Assembly: GCF_014196745.1 (NCBI RefSeq)
Contig: NZ_JACIEH010000001.1
Span: forward strand, 1,550,001 to 1,614,000
Reading direction: 5' to 3'
Origin: Sphingomonas kyeonggiensis
GTDB taxonomy: Bacteria > Pseudomonadota > Alphaproteobacteria > Sphingomonadales > Sphingomonadaceae
DNA length: 64,000 bases
Made by a program: the position numbers and the translations under genes. Position 1 is the stretch's first letter. Every line of letters begins with the position of its first letter. The notes beneath the pieces were generated by a model. That model searched no databases and was not told where the DNA came from. It was given only the letters and a program-made list of their open reading frames with translations. This document shows positions 1 to 9,651 of this stretch, piece after piece.

Positions 1-3000
1 CGATCGATCGATATGTTGTACACGCGTGACCAGCTCGAGCTCTGGCGATAATAATCGCCCCTAAATGCGAGATTCCATTCGCTGATAGGCAGCACATATT
101 GAGCGCCAAGATTAACTGTCCAATGGGGAGAGTTCGGCAACTCATTTCCCCCAAGATCAGCGTAGAAACCCCTGCCATTATTTGGTGCGTCGGTTGCTGG
201 ATCGTATACAATCCCGGTAAGATTGGAGAAATAACTTCCGGCGGTGAAATTCTTGCCGACTTGTCCGCCACAGAACGTTGAAAGATCTCCAGGGCCGCTT
301 GCATTGTTAAATGACGATCGCTTGATGATCTTTTCAACGAGCGCGCGCGGCGCAATGCAATTGGAGGCCAGTTGAATCCAGGGTTTGACGATGACCCAAT
401 CCGGATTTCCCTGCGTGCGATCCATGACGTCGACCGACTTCATGCCGTTCGCGATGCGCGTGCCGAGATAACCGACATTGGCGTTCAGGCTGATGCGTCG
501 CGTTGGCCGCCACAGCATTTCGAGTTCGGCACCCCAGATATCGGCATTATAATTTTCATTCAGGGCAATGCGATCGACGATCTGGGAAACCTGATAATCC
601 TTATATTTGTAATAGAAGGCGGTTGCGTTCAGCGTCAGCCGCCCGCCGGCCAGGGCATTCTTCGTTCCGACCTCAAACGCATTGACGCTTTCGGGTTTGA
701 AGGTTTGAGATGCAGGAAAGAATTGCAGATAGGCCGGATTGGCCCCAATTCCCGGAGGGTTGGTGCCACCCCCCTTGTAGCCATGTGCAAAGGATGCGTA
801 GAGCAGGGTCTCGTCCGTGAAAGCGAGGCGCGGCTTCCAATCCACGACAAGCCTTCCCGTTACGCGGCCCCATTTCTGCACGATATCCGGAGACACCTGA
901 TATCCCTCATTGATCAGGCCAAACCCTAGAATCCCCGTTCCGAGGAGCAGTTGCGTTGGGATCGGTGTCGCCGTCTTCTTGTCGTCAGTGTAGCGAAGCC
1001 CTGCCGTAACCTTCAGCCGGTCGGCGGCTTTGAAATAGATTTCGCCGAATCCTGCATAGGATTCCGTTTTGGCGATATTCTGGCTACGGAAATAATTGTG
1101 GCCGTTTCCGTTTAGAGAATTCAGTGGATTCGGATCTACATAGGTGCAATCCGCGCCCCCGGTCCACCCGGTGCAATCCCTAACGACGCCGCTGGTATTC
1201 CCTGTACCCAGAACGGTTCTGGCTATTGCAGTGAATAGATTATTGAATACATAATAATCTTCTTTTATCTTGAAGTTAAGATAGTTTACCCCAAGATTAA
1301 ATTCGATCCTTCCGTCGAATGACGATTGCAGGCGGAACTCCTGATACCATTGCTTGCTATGAGAATTGACCGTATCCGCGCCGAGGATGTTAGACGAGGC
1401 CCCCAATTGGGGATCATCCAGAATGCCTCCGACAGCGATACCTTTGGTCGCCAATGGCCTTGTTCTGAGAGCAAACAAAACGCTCGAATCATTGAACACG
1501 CTACCGCTATTGAATCTATTGTAATCCTGAAACGAATAGTACGAATCCTCAGAATATGAGGTGTTGGAATAGAATTTCAGATTCTTTCCCAGCCCCGCCT
1601 CGATATTAAGCTGAAGAATATCGTTCTTCGCACGAAACCTGGGATCTATAGCGGTCGCGATCTCTCGGAGATTGCGGGATTGCGTGACGCTCGCGTAAGG
1701 ATCTCGCGTGTCGTCGATCAACATGACCGGAGCGGCTCCGCCCACAGCTCCGGCCTTGTACCCCAATGCGATCACGGAGGCGGCTGCATTGATGTACGGC
1801 AGGGAGAAGCCGTTCGGAACTCCATAAGCGCCGTCGTCATAGAGCGAGCCTGGCGAGCAACCCTGGCTTAGGGCGCCCCTGATCACCGGCGTAAGGGTCT
1901 TGCCACCCATTGAAGCCGGCCCGGGATCAGTGTGACAAAGCTGTTTGCCCGTGCGCGAGCGATCGTCGTCTTCGTAGAAATGTTCCCACGCGGCGTTGAT
2001 TTTGAAATTGCGGCCTGGCTGCCAGGCCGCGGTGACGCGGCTGCCCCAAAGGTTGCGGCCATTGACGCGCTGATCGGTGACGGTGTTGTAGTCATATCCG
2101 TCGCGGTTCGTCCAGGCGCCGGCAGCGCGCACGGCGAGCGTATCGGTGAGCGGCAGATTGACCATGCCGGCTGCCCGCATCGACTTGTAATTGCCCGTTT
2201 CCAGCTTGAACTCGGCGGCGAGCTTGTCGGGGTTGGCGAAATTCGGGATCATGTTGACCACGCCCGCCGTTGCGTTGCGGCCATAAAGTGTGCCTTGTGG
2301 TCCGCGCAGCACTTCGACGCGTTGCACGTCGAAATATTCCTGTTCAAACAGACGATTGCGGATCAATGGGGTATTGTTGAAACTGACCGCCACACCAGGA
2401 TCGGACGCGACTGATAACGCCTTGGTGCCGACGCCGCGGATCGAGAAATTGTAGCTCGCGAAATTCGACTTTGAGAATGAGATGTTGGGCACTGCGCGGA
2501 CAAGTTCCGCGCCCCCCTCGATCTTCATTTCATCAAGCGTTTTCGAGGTGAACGCGCTCATCGCGATCGGCACGCTCTGCATCGATTCCCGGCGCTTCTG
2601 CGCGGTCACGATGATATCATTGCTGAATGTCGCCTGCTGCCCGCTTGCGGGCTCCTCGACTGGGGCGGTCTGTGGCGCGGGCGCCACGGGTTGCGCTTTT
2701 GGGGCGGCAGATGCCGCGCCTCCCGCCCGGATGATGAAGGAGCCTGCCCGGCCGGGTTGCAGTTCGGCGAGAAGATTCGTTCCCGCGAGCAGTTCGCGCA
2801 GGCCCTCTTCCACCGATTTGGTTCCGCGTACGGCATTGGTGCGCTTACCGCGCACGAGTCTGCCGTCCGCCATGATCTGGATACCAGCCTGTTTCGCAAA
2901 GGCCGGAATGCTTTGCTCGGCTACCCCTGCCGAAAGATCGAATGATCGTGTTTGTGCTGCAACCGGACTGCTCGCCACAATGGCGGCAATTGCCGCGCTG

Positions 3001-3029
3001 CAGTAAAATGCCGACGATATACCTTTCAC
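1..3029 (-). CDS. TonB-dependent outer membrane receptor with STN domain (3' end cut by window edge)
   Basis: Outer-membrane transporter that takes up a large substrate using TonB energy; the substrate cannot be told. The minus frame is open from a GTG at 3029 to the window edge, so about 1009 codons are visible and the C-terminal strands are missing. Residues 1-25 form a signal peptide ending near SPVAAQ. An STN domain follows (about 28-90), then a Pro/Ala linker, a TonB-box-like segment (DIIVTAQKRRES) and a plug with the motif VEVLRGPQGTLYGRNATAG. The remainder is aromatic-rich alternating beta barrel. A purine-rich ribosome site (GGGAGGGG) lies about 8 nt before the GTG. The STN domain suits transcriptional signalling through the FecR/sigma pair just upstream. 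An ATG-only search would miss this start. Confidence 0.93.
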   Translation of the reverse strand, partial: MKGISSAFYCSAAIAAIVASSPVAAQTRSFDLSAGVAEQSIPAFAKQAGIQIMADGRLVRGKRTNAVRGTKSVEEGLRELLAGTNLLAELQPGRAGSFIIRAGGAASAAPKAQPVAPAPQTAPVEEPASGQQATFSNDIIVTAQKRRESMQSVPIAMSAFTSKTLDEMKIEGGAELVRAVPNISFSKSNFASYNFSIRGVGTKALSVASDPGVAVSFNNTPLIRNRLFEQEYFDVQRVEVLRGPQGTLYGRNATAGVVNMIPNFANPDKLAAEFKLETGNYKSMRAAGMVNLPLTDTLAVRAAGAWTNRDGYDYNTVTDQRVNGRNLWGSRVTAAWQPGRNFKINAAWEHFYEDDDRSRTGKQLCHTDPGPASMGGKTLTPVIRGALSQGCSPGSLYDDGAYGVPNGFSLPYINAAASVIALGYKAGAVGGAAPVMLIDDTRDPYASVTQSRNLREIATAIDPRFRAKNDILQLNIEAGLGKNLKFYSNTSYSEDSYYSFQDYNRFNSGSVFNDSSVLFALRTRPLATKGIAVGGILDDPQLGASSNILGADTVNSHSKQWYQEFRLQSSFDGRIEFNLGVNYLNFKIKEDYYVFNNLFTAIARTVLGTGNTSGVVRDCTGWTGGADCTYVDPNPLNSLNGNGHNYFRSQNIAKTESYAGFGEIYFKAADRLKVTAGLRYTDDKKTATPIPTQLLLGTGILGFGLINEGYQVSPDIVQKWGRVTGRLVVDWKPRLAFTDETLLYASFAHGYKGGGTNPPGIGANPAYLQFFPASQTFKPESVNAFEVGTKNALAGGRLTLNATAFYYKYKDYQVSQIVDRIALNENYNADIWGAELEMLWRPTRRISLNANVGYLGTRIANGMKSVDVMDRTQGNPDWVIVKPWIQLASNCIAPRALVEKIIKRSSFNNASGPGDLSTFCGGQVGKNFTAGSYFSNLTGIVYDPATDAPNNGRGFYADLGGNELPNSPHWTVNLGAQYVLPISEWNLAFRGDYYRQSSSWSRVYNISID

Positions 3030-3072
3030 CCGTTACCCCTCCCCCAAATTGGGAAGCGTACATTGCGCTCCC

Positions 3073-3110
3073 CTATATAGAGATGCTTGGGCGAAGGGTT
3101 TCCGACCCTC
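3073..3110 (-). promoter_or_regulatory. Candidate ECF promoter of the TonB receptor
   Basis: Read on the minus strand this has GGTCGGAAA, about 15 bp, then AAGCATCT and TATA-like bases. The same arrangement occurs ahead of the sigma gene at 4746-4780. It lies about 45 nt before the receptor GTG. The GGAA-type -35 agrees with ECF promoters. That the local sigma factor uses it is inference from the duplication. Confidence 0.6.
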
Positions 3111-3124
3111 CCGTCCAAAGAGTT

Positions 3125-4147
3125 TTATTTCTGATTTGTATCTATTCTAATGACTTCGCGGCCGAATTGAGCGCGGGCATTGAACAATGACGCTACGGAA
3201 TGCGCGAAATTGTCGGGCTCATTGACCTTGAAGTATCCCACGATCGGCGAACGCCCCAATTCCCTGTCACCAACGATAATTTTACGTCGATTGTACCGAT
3301 TGAGCTCCTCGACCGCGTAATCAAGCGTCTCACCGTTGAGGGCTAGGTCGCCATTACGCCATGCCAATGCACGGTCGATCTCGCTATCGACTCGCACTAC
3401 AACGGTGTTCTGAGCAATATTGACGTTGCTTCCTTTCGCATCTGCGACAAAGGCGCGTTCGCCTTGCGCGATACGTGAGGGTGTCGCGGATTGGTCGTCG
3501 CGCCACGCCTCGACGACGCCCTCCGTTACCAGAATATCCACCCCACCATCGGTCCGGCGCACCGAGAAGGCCGTTCCGACCGCCTTTATGCTGACGTCAC
3601 CGGCCCTGACCACGAACGGTCGCGTGCGGTCATGCGCAACCTCAAACCAGGCTTCGCCATCGTCCAGCGAAATGTTACGCATATTCTTCGACATCGCGAC
3701 GGTGATGCGGCTGGCCGTATTGACGGTTGCAACTGATCCATCGGCGAGTGGTGTTCGCTTGACCTCGCCCAATTGGGTTACGATCTTTTCAGTGCGCGGC
3801 AGCGCCAGAAAACTCGTCATCCCGACTGCGACCAGCGCAGCCATCCCGCTGCCAACCAGCCTTCGACGCGACAGCCAATGTGCCTGCTCGATACCCTCTT
3901 CGAATTCGGGCTCCGAATCCGGCACATATCCTGGCACATGTGGTACATCGTTGAAGTTCAGCCCAGCGAGCGCACGGCCGCGATCGAGAAAGGCCAGCGC
4001 GGCGTCCGCGCGCAACAACGCACCGGCACGCCGCTCGTCGCCTGCGAGCCACGTTTCGAACGCGCGTTGTTCCGGCTCGGACAACGGACCATTCTCACGG
4101 CGAATGGCCCAATCCGCCGCTTCGCTGTCATTCGAAGCCGACGTCAC
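3125..4147 (-). CDS. fecR: FecR-family anti-sigma / signal transducer
   Basis: Single-pass inner-membrane protein that holds the partner ECF sigma factor and passes on the signal from the receptor STN domain. The N-terminal cytoplasmic part is DUF4880-like (ADWAIRRENGPLSEPEQ..W). One transmembrane helix follows (LVGSGMAALVAVGMTSFLAL), then a periplasmic FecR domain (GEVKRTPLADGS, DDGEAWFEVAHD) and a C-terminal STN-like segment (NRYNRRKIIVGD). I chose the GTG at 4147: it has AAGGAAA about 5-7 nt upstream and overlaps the sigma stop by 20 bp, which suggests coupled translation. A longer form from 4192 is possible but has no ribosome site. About 340 aa, normal for the family. Confidence 0.92.
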   Translation of the reverse strand: MTSASNDSEAADWAIRRENGPLSEPEQRAFETWLAGDERRAGALLRADAALAFLDRGRALAGLNFNDVPHVPGYVPDSEPEFEEGIEQAHWLSRRRLVGSGMAALVAVGMTSFLALPRTEKIVTQLGEVKRTPLADGSVATVNTASRITVAMSKNMRNISLDDGEAWFEVAHDRTRPFVVRAGDVSIKAVGTAFSVRRTDGGVDILVTEGVVEAWRDDQSATPSRIAQGERAFVADAKGSNVNIAQNTVVVRVDSEIDRALAWRNGDLALNGETLDYAVEELNRYNRRKIIVGDRELGRSPIVGYFKVNEPDNFAHSVASLFNARAQFGREVIRIDTNQK

Positions 4148-4712
4148 GGAGTTTCCTTTCGATACGCTGTTTTGCGGGGCTGGCAGCCTCACGATTGCCG
4201 CCCGCGATGGCCTTCAAGATCAATCTCAATCCGCGGGCCGAGAGCTTTTCGACGACATGCTCCGAGACGCCCATCCGAGCAGAAATCTCTCGCTGCGGCA
4301 CACCTTGGACCCGCCGCATCTCGAAAATCTCCCGGCAGGGCGAGGGCAGGGACGCGATCATCTGATGGACGCGCTCAAGATCAATCCTTGCTGCCGTATG
4401 GCGCTCGGGTCCCGGATCGTCGTCAGCGAGCGTCAGCACATCATAATCGGAGAGACTGTCGATCCGTACGATCCGCTCGCGCCGCACGCGCAACAGCATC
4501 ATCGAGCGCGCCACGGTGAAGAGATAACCACGCCCATTGCGAATATGCGCCACACTGTCGAGGTGCGAGATTCTCAAATATGCGTCCTGCATGATATCGT
4601 CGATCTCATGTTCGGGGACACCAACCGAGCGCAGCTTATCGCGCACGGCGCTTTCGTGCGGAACGACATTCCCCGCAACCCAGGCCACCAGTTCGGCGCG
4701 ATCCTGCCCCAC
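4128..4712 (-). CDS. fecI: ECF RNA polymerase sigma factor, FecI type
   Basis: Sigma-70 family extracytoplasmic-function factor of 194 aa with GTG start. Region 2 is visible (DDIMQDAYLRISHLD, then GYLFTVARSMMLLRVRR), as is a region 4 helix-turn-helix (SLPSPCREIFEMRRVQGVPQREISARMGVSEHVVEKL). AAGGAGG lies about 12 nt before the start. It is the first gene of the sigma-FecR-receptor unit and should direct transcription of itself and the receptor through the two matching promoter copies. Inducing ligand unknown. Confidence 0.94.
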   Translation of the reverse strand: MGQDRAELVAWVAGNVVPHESAVRDKLRSVGVPEHEIDDIMQDAYLRISHLDSVAHIRNGRGYLFTVARSMMLLRVRRERIVRIDSLSDYDVLTLADDDPGPERHTAARIDLERVHQMIASLPSPCREIFEMRRVQGVPQREISARMGVSEHVVEKLSARGLRLILKAIAGGNREAASPAKQRIERKLRDVGFE

Positions 4713-4745
4713 GATCCGCAGCCCCTCCTTTTTATCTTCCTAAAA

Positions 4746-4780
4746 CTATAGATGCTTGAGCGCGGAATTTCCGACCCCCG
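4746..4780 (-). promoter_or_regulatory. Candidate autoregulated ECF promoter of the sigma gene
   Basis: On the minus strand: GGTCGGAAA, a 15-bp spacer, then AAGCATCTATAG, about 35-40 nt before the sigma GTG. It matches the element at 3073-3110 nearly base for base in both boxes while the spacers differ, which is what two promoters of one sigma factor look like. Confidence 0.6.
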
Positions 4781-5503
4781 GATTTACGAAAATCAAGTTG
4801 AAGCCGAACCGTTCGGCATAGCAAGATACACAGAACCAGCTTTTGGGCCCAGCAGCCGCCGCGACATGGTCTCGATTGTCGCAATGGATGGGCAATTCGG
4901 GCAGTTCGGCATTGTTGCGGTAGATGGCGCGATGTCTACTTCGCCTTTTTGCGATCATGGCAGGCGATCAACCAGGGGCTCGCAGCCGAAAGGACGCTCA
5001 TCGACTGCTTCCTCGTCGACGCCGTAAAGCAGGAACCCGGTCATGGCGTTTGACGTTTCGTGAGCTGCCGGTCCGCTATCGGCCCACAAACGGTGATCAG
5101 ATCAGGATCGCCCAGATTTACCGCCCGGAATAGACGTATCAGGAGTTTCCGTCAGGCACTCCACGAGAACGGCGTCACCCCTATTCATCCATTTGCGATC
5201 GATCCAATGGTCCACTTCGGGCGTGAACACTAGTTCGAGACCGCCATATTGAAGGTCAGATTTCTGTCGGAGCCGCGGCCCGAAGATGTCGTCGTCGAGA
5301 TCGGAATGTCGCTCACGCATCGCCGCGTACCATGCGACACCGCGTTTTTCAGAGGCATCGCGCAAATGGGCAGCTCTCACAGGACACAACCTCAAACCTG
5401 CTAGTCCGCTCCCGGCCCAGAAGCAGCCAGCGGGCGCGTCGATCCGCAACGTCCGATACTGGGGAATTGCCGCCAGGTCGCTCTTTTGAATCTACGGGCT
5501 GGT
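4781..5503. other. Stretch without a supported gene
   Basis: Several short frames exist on both strands, the longest at 5102-5449 on the minus strand (115 codons), but none has a convincing ribosome site or recognisable family. It may contain degraded coding sequence. No repeat or RNA signal was seen. Confidence 0.4.
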
Positions 5504-5866
5504 CTATCGCAGGAGATCGAGGAGATCGTCGATGAGCGCGTTCGGATCGAATGGCTTGCTGAGGAAGCTTCTGGCTCCCGCCTCCATCGCGCGGCGTTCG
5601 ATCTCGTCGGCCGGAAACGCAGTAATCAGAATCACAGGCGCCCCGGTTCGCTCGCGCACTTCGCGGGCAAGTTGGATGCCGTTGGTTCCCGGCATCTGAA
5701 CGTCGCTGATGACGCATTTGAAGGAATCGAAAGACGCGGACGCGAGTAGGGCATCCGCGGAATCAAATAGCATCGCCCGATGGCCGATACTCATCACGAG
5801 CATTTCCAGCGATTCCCGCACATCTTCATCGTCATCGACTACCGCCACCAGGGCAGGTTGGGACAA
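5504..5866 (-). CDS. Receiver-only (single-domain) response regulator
   Basis: About 120 aa, a lone REC domain: acidic pocket VDDDED, phospho-acceptor Asp in VISDVQMPG, switch Thr in ILITAFP and Lys in FLSKPFDPN. The KPFDP-LI end resembles FixJ receivers, but there is no DNA-binding domain, so it probably acts by phosphotransfer or protein contact. I favour a TTG start at 5866 because GAGAGG lies 8 nt upstream and the receiver begins there; the frame is open to 6010. No kinase is adjacent; four histidine kinases lie within 32 kb. Confidence 0.85.
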   Translation of the reverse strand: MSQPALVAVVDDDEDVRESLEMLVMSIGHRAMLFDSADALLASASFDSFKCVISDVQMPGTNGIQLAREVRERTGAPVILITAFPADEIERRAMEAGARSFLSKPFDPNALIDDLLDLLR

Positions 5867-5987
5867 ATCGAATATCCTCTCGTCGAATGCCGGAAGTCTT
5901 GTGCGCAGGACTAACGCGACGCCCTCGATGCGGCAACCATACCGAAGTAGCGGATCACCATAATCCGAACTTTCAAACCCGGCATTC

Positions 5988-6881
5988 CTAAATGCGCGTC
6001 CCGATCTCATGGGTCAGATGCTCGACGAGCGCCTTTAGTCGGCGCGATGACCGAAGGTCACGATGATATCCGAGCCAGACGTTTCGGTCCGGTGGCGACA
6101 GATGCTCCAGTCGGCAAAGGTCCAACGCCTCGCCAATCAGACGTGGTAATACCGCTATGCCCAGATTCTGGGCGCAGGCCGACGCCTGGGATTCGCGGTT
6201 GTTGCTGCGGAAGGCGAGCCGTGCACGGGGCCAGCGCGTCAGCAGCCATTTCATGTCGGCAGCGCCGGCGAACGCGGTGTCCATCCCGATAAGATTATGT
6301 CCGGCTCCGTCCGTGCTCTCTTCGGGGTCACCGTTCAGCGCCAGATAGCCGGCGCCGACATATGCCCGATAGTCGATAAGACAAAAGCGGCGTTGGAGTA
6401 CGTCCGCCTCATCGAACTCTGCGAAGCGAAATACCAGATCCGCTTCCCGCCGATGGAGGCTCGAGAGCCTGAAATCGGCGATGAGTTCGATCGTCAGGTT
6501 GGGATGCATCTGCGCGAATTTTGCCAGCGGGGCGGCGAGGACGCGCGACGCAAACCAATCCGAGGTGGAGAGGCGCAGCACCCCCTCGAATCTTTGCGCT
6601 CCACCAACGATCTTGCGCTCGATTTCAAGAGCTTCTCCCTCAATCGTCTGTGCGTGAAGTAGGATCGCCTCGCCAAGGTCGGTTAGCCGGAAGCCATTGG
6701 GTCCTCGCTGGAAGAGCGAACCGCCACTCGACTCTTCCAGCTGCCGCAGTCTCCTCCCGATCGTGGGCTATGTTGCACCAAGATGCTGGGCCGCAGCCGT
6801 CAGCGTGCCGTGACGTGCGACGGCGAGGAACACGCGAAGGTCGTCCCAATGCAGACGACCGGGGGCTTCTATGTCGGTCAT
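5988..6881 (-). pseudogene. LysR-family regulator interrupted by an amber codon
   Basis: The full frame from the ATG at 6881 would encode 297 aa: an N-terminal winged helix (WDDLRVFLAVARHGTLTAAAQHLGAT) followed by a LysR substrate-binding domain. Codon 38 (6768-6770) is TAG where the family has Gln in the recognition helix (..ATxPTIGRRLRQLE), consistent with one C-to-T change from CAG. A restart at the Met at 6581 would yield only the effector domain without DNA binding. The gene is divergent from the 7032 cluster, the usual layout for a LysR regulator and its target, so control of that cluster may be lost. Confidence 0.82.
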
Positions 6882-6916
6882 TTCCTAACGAATGTAAGCA
6901 GAATTACGCCAAGGTG

Positions 6917-6932
6917 CATGCAAATTTGCATG
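6917..6932. promoter_or_regulatory. 16-bp perfect palindrome, likely operator
   Basis: CATGCAAATTTGCATG is fully self-complementary and sits in the 150-bp gap between the LysR pseudogene and the divergent 7032 gene. It contains the T-N11-A spacing of LysR sites. The assignment to this LysR protein rests on position only. Confidence 0.55.
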
Positions 6933-7031
6933 ACGCCCATACCGAAGTGCGTCTGGTGCAATCGCCACGGTGCGCCGATCTCTTGGGTCGACGGGTGGCG
7001 CGGCGCTGCCCTTGCATAGCAGGAGATAAAT

Positions 7032-8162
7032 ATGCGTCCGAGGAAGCAGTCCTCCTCGCACCTTGCGCGAGCGTTCGCGCCGTGGGCGATGGGCGCCATG
7101 ACGCTGGTTTCAGGCGGTGCGGCCGCCCAGCAGACGCAAGATACGGCGTTGATAGAGGTCGCCCAAAGCCAGTCAATGATCTGGAACGCGGTTGTGGAGG
7201 AGGGCGCCTCGATCTTCGTCGCCGGGCCCCGATGGGCCGGCGGGACAGGACCACAATTGGCGAGGATCGTCGACGGGCGCCCCGTATCGTTTCCGGATGA
7301 TAGCTGGAACAGCTGGAAACCCGGGGAAGATCCATCGCACAAGTTCGTGAACATCAACGCCCTGCATCGCGACCCGGAGGGAAGGATCTGGGCGGTGGAC
7401 ACCGGGGCTCCGGAATTTGGAGGCGATCCGATACCGGGGGCGGCGAAGCTGGTCGTCATCGATCCGGCACAAGGGAAGGTGCTCAGGATCGTCCGCTTGC
7501 CGGCGAATGTCGCGCAGAAGGGGTCCTATGTCGATGACATCCGCTTCAACGGGACGCACGCCTATCTGACGGACGCAGGAAAGCCCGGCTTGATCGTCCT
7601 CGACCTTGTGACAGGTCAAACGCGCCGGGTGCTCGACGGGGCGCCGTCAACGGTTGCCGGTCCCGAGCGGAACATCGTCGTGGACGGAAAGGTGCTGAAC
7701 GGTCCGGATGGTCGCGCCCTGCGGGTTCACTCGGATCCGCTCGAAGTTACCCCGGACGGGCAATGGCTGTTGTTCGGACCGCTGGAGGGGCCTTGGTCCC
7801 GCGTTCCGACCAGGGTGCTGGATGATCCGGCACTTCGGCCGGATGCGGTGGCGGCAGCGGTGGAGCCCTTTGCGGATCTTCCGCCCATGGGTGGGAGCGT
7901 GATGGATGCCGATGGAAATCTCTACTTTTCCAGCCTCGCCGATCACTCGATCCGGAAGCGGACGCCTGCCGGTGTCGTGTCGGTGATCATCCAGGATCCT
8001 CGGCTCCATTGGGTGGACGCGATGTTCATCACCAAGGACGGGCGACTGCTGATGCCGGCCGCACAACTGGACCGTGTCGGACTGTTCAATGGCGGCCGCT
8101 CCTGGGTGCAATGGCCGGTGAGCCTGTTCGCCCTCGATCTGCATGCCCATTCAGAGAATTAA
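7032..8162 (+). CDS. Exported royal-jelly / yellow-type beta-propeller protein
   Basis: 376 aa with an N-terminal signal peptide ending near GGAAAQQ. The body carries features of the MRJP/yellow and SMP-30-like propellers: [44 protein letters not shown] and a closing [15 protein letters not shown]. The family binds small molecules or acts as a lactonase/tautomerase-like enzyme in the periplasm; the exact reaction is unknown. GGAG lies about 7 nt before the ATG. It is the first gene of a plus-strand unit, 14 nt ahead of the oxidoreductase. Confidence 0.85.
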   Translation: MRPRKQSSSHLARAFAPWAMGAMTLVSGGAAAQQTQDTALIEVAQSQSMIWNAVVEEGASIFVAGPRWAGGTGPQLARIVDGRPVSFPDDSWNSWKPGEDPSHKFVNINALHRDPEGRIWAVDTGAPEFGGDPIPGAAKLVVIDPAQGKVLRIVRLPANVAQKGSYVDDIRFNGTHAYLTDAGKPGLIVLDLVTGQTRRVLDGAPSTVAGPERNIVVDGKVLNGPDGRALRVHSDPLEVTPDGQWLLFGPLEGPWSRVPTRVLDDPALRPDAVAAAVEPFADLPPMGGSVMDADGNLYFSSLADHSIRKRTPAGVVSVIIQDPRLHWVDAMFITKDGRLLMPAAQLDRVGLFNGGRSWVQWPVSLFALDLHAHSEN

Positions 8163-8176
8163 GCGGGAGTAGAACA

Positions 8177-9195
8177 ATGAAGGTCATCGGATATCACGCG
8201 CCTGGTGCGATCGACCGGGAAGATGCACTTCTCGACCTCGAACTGCCGATACCCCGGCCAGCGGGCAGGGACATCCTTGTTCGGGTCAAGGCGGTCTCCG
8301 TCAACCCGGTGGATTTGAAGGTCCGCGCGAGTGCTCAGCCCGCAGAGGGAGAGGCGAAGATCCTCGGTTTCGACGCTTCGGGGATCGTCGAGGCAATCGG
8401 CTCCGAAGTCGAGCACTACCGGGTTGGCGACGAAGTCTTCTACGCCGGGGATCTCACCCGTCCTGGTTCCTATTCGGAGCTTCAGCTGGTGGACGAGCGG
8501 ATCGTCGGCCTCAAGCCCAGGAGTCTTGACTGGGGTGCGGCGGCAGCGCTTCCCTTGACGTCGATCACCGCTTGGGAGCTCCTGTTCGATCGCCTGAAGG
8601 TCGCTCGCGACCCGGCGGACCGGCGGGCACCCTGCTCGTGATCAACGGCTCGGGCGGCGTCGGTTCGATCCTGGTACAGCTTGCTCGCCAGCTGACCGGC
8701 CTCACGGTTATAGCGACTGCGTCGCGTCCAGACCGTGTGGAATGGGTCAAGAAGATGGGCGCGCACCATGTGGTCGACTATACGCGTCCCCTTGACGAGG
8801 AGCTCGTGCGCATTGGGTTCCCCAGAGTCGACTATGTCGCCTCGCTGACTGCGACCGATCACTATCTCCCGCTATTTCCCAAGATCGTCTCGGCACAAGG
8901 CCATATCGCGCTGATCGACGACCCCAAGTCGCTCGATATTGTTCCCCTGAAACGCAAGGCGATCAGCGTCAGCTGGGAATTCATGTTCACCCGGTCGATG
9001 TTCCAAACGGACGACATGGGCGAGCAGCGCGTGCTGCTGAACGCGGTTTCCCGGTTGGTGGAGGAGGGCCGGATCGCGTCGACCGTGACCAGGCGCCTGA
9101 GCCCGATCGATGCCGCTACGCTCAAGGAAGCGCATCGCATTGTCGAAACCGGCAGCTCGATGGGGAAGCTGGTCGTCGAGGGATTTCCTGCCTGA
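8177..9195 (+). pseudogene. Zinc-type alcohol dehydrogenase / quinone oxidoreductase, frameshifted
   Basis: The first 150 residues ([13 protein letters not shown].., [22 protein letters not shown]) match the GroES-like half of a medium-chain reductase. The nucleotide-binding half ([22 protein letters not shown]) continues in the next frame from about 8613. The frame length is one base short of a multiple of three. Restoring one C in the CCC at 8611-8613 gives a continuous protein of 339 aa. So either a real single-base deletion or a sequencing error. GGGAG lies before the ATG; downstream neighbours are intact. Confidence 0.85.
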
Positions 9196-9223
9196 AAACG
9201 ATCTCTGGAGAAGGTGAGCTGCT

Positions 9224-9568
9224 ATGCACATGATGGATTGGAACCAATATCGCGATCAGGTTCTGGCCGGCGTCGGGAGCCTCGGTCAGATCACGCCTGA
9301 CACAACCCGGGGCTATGCAACGATCAGCGGGGCGGGGCGGAAGACCAACCACCTCGACGAGAAGACGCGCGAACTGATCGCTGCTGCGTGCGCCATCACC
9401 CTTCGCTGCGACGGCTGCATCTCCGTTCACACCAAGGCGGCACGGGAAGCAGGTGCAACCGCCGAGGAACTTGCCGAAGCACTGGGCGTGGCGATCGGGC
9501 TGAACGCCGGCGCGGCACTCGTGTACACCACTCGGGCAATGGATGCGTTCACGGCCGCTGGCGAGTGA
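9224..9568 (+). CDS. Carboxymuconolactone decarboxylase / AhpD-like protein
   Basis: 114 aa, all-alpha CMD fold. The pattern C-x2-C-x3-H (RCDGCISVHT) is the redox and proton-relay motif of AhpD-like members, so a peroxidase or dehydrogenase-coupled role fits better than lactone decarboxylation. A GGAGAAGG stretch lies upstream and the gene starts 28 nt after the oxidoreductase, so it is probably co-transcribed. Confidence 0.88.
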   Translation: MHMMDWNQYRDQVLAGVGSLGQITPDTTRGYATISGAGRKTNHLDEKTRELIAAACAITLRCDGCISVHTKAAREAGATAEELAEALGVAIGLNAGAALVYTTRAMDAFTAAGE

Positions 9569-9651
9569 TCGTGGCGTGCCGGAATCCGGCCAATTGATAT
9601 TTGGTGAGGCCCGGTGTCGAATGCCACCGGGCCAATTTTCGGAGAAGTGTC

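Noticed and set aside
3420..4751. 443-codon plus-strand frame
   Set aside because: Lies opposite FecR and the sigma factor, Ser/Arg/Pro-rich without domains; the minus-strand genes have clear families.
4746..4958. 70-codon minus frame with CVSC motif resembling a zinc ribbon
   Set aside because: Runs into the duplicated promoter and has no ribosome site; at best a remnant.
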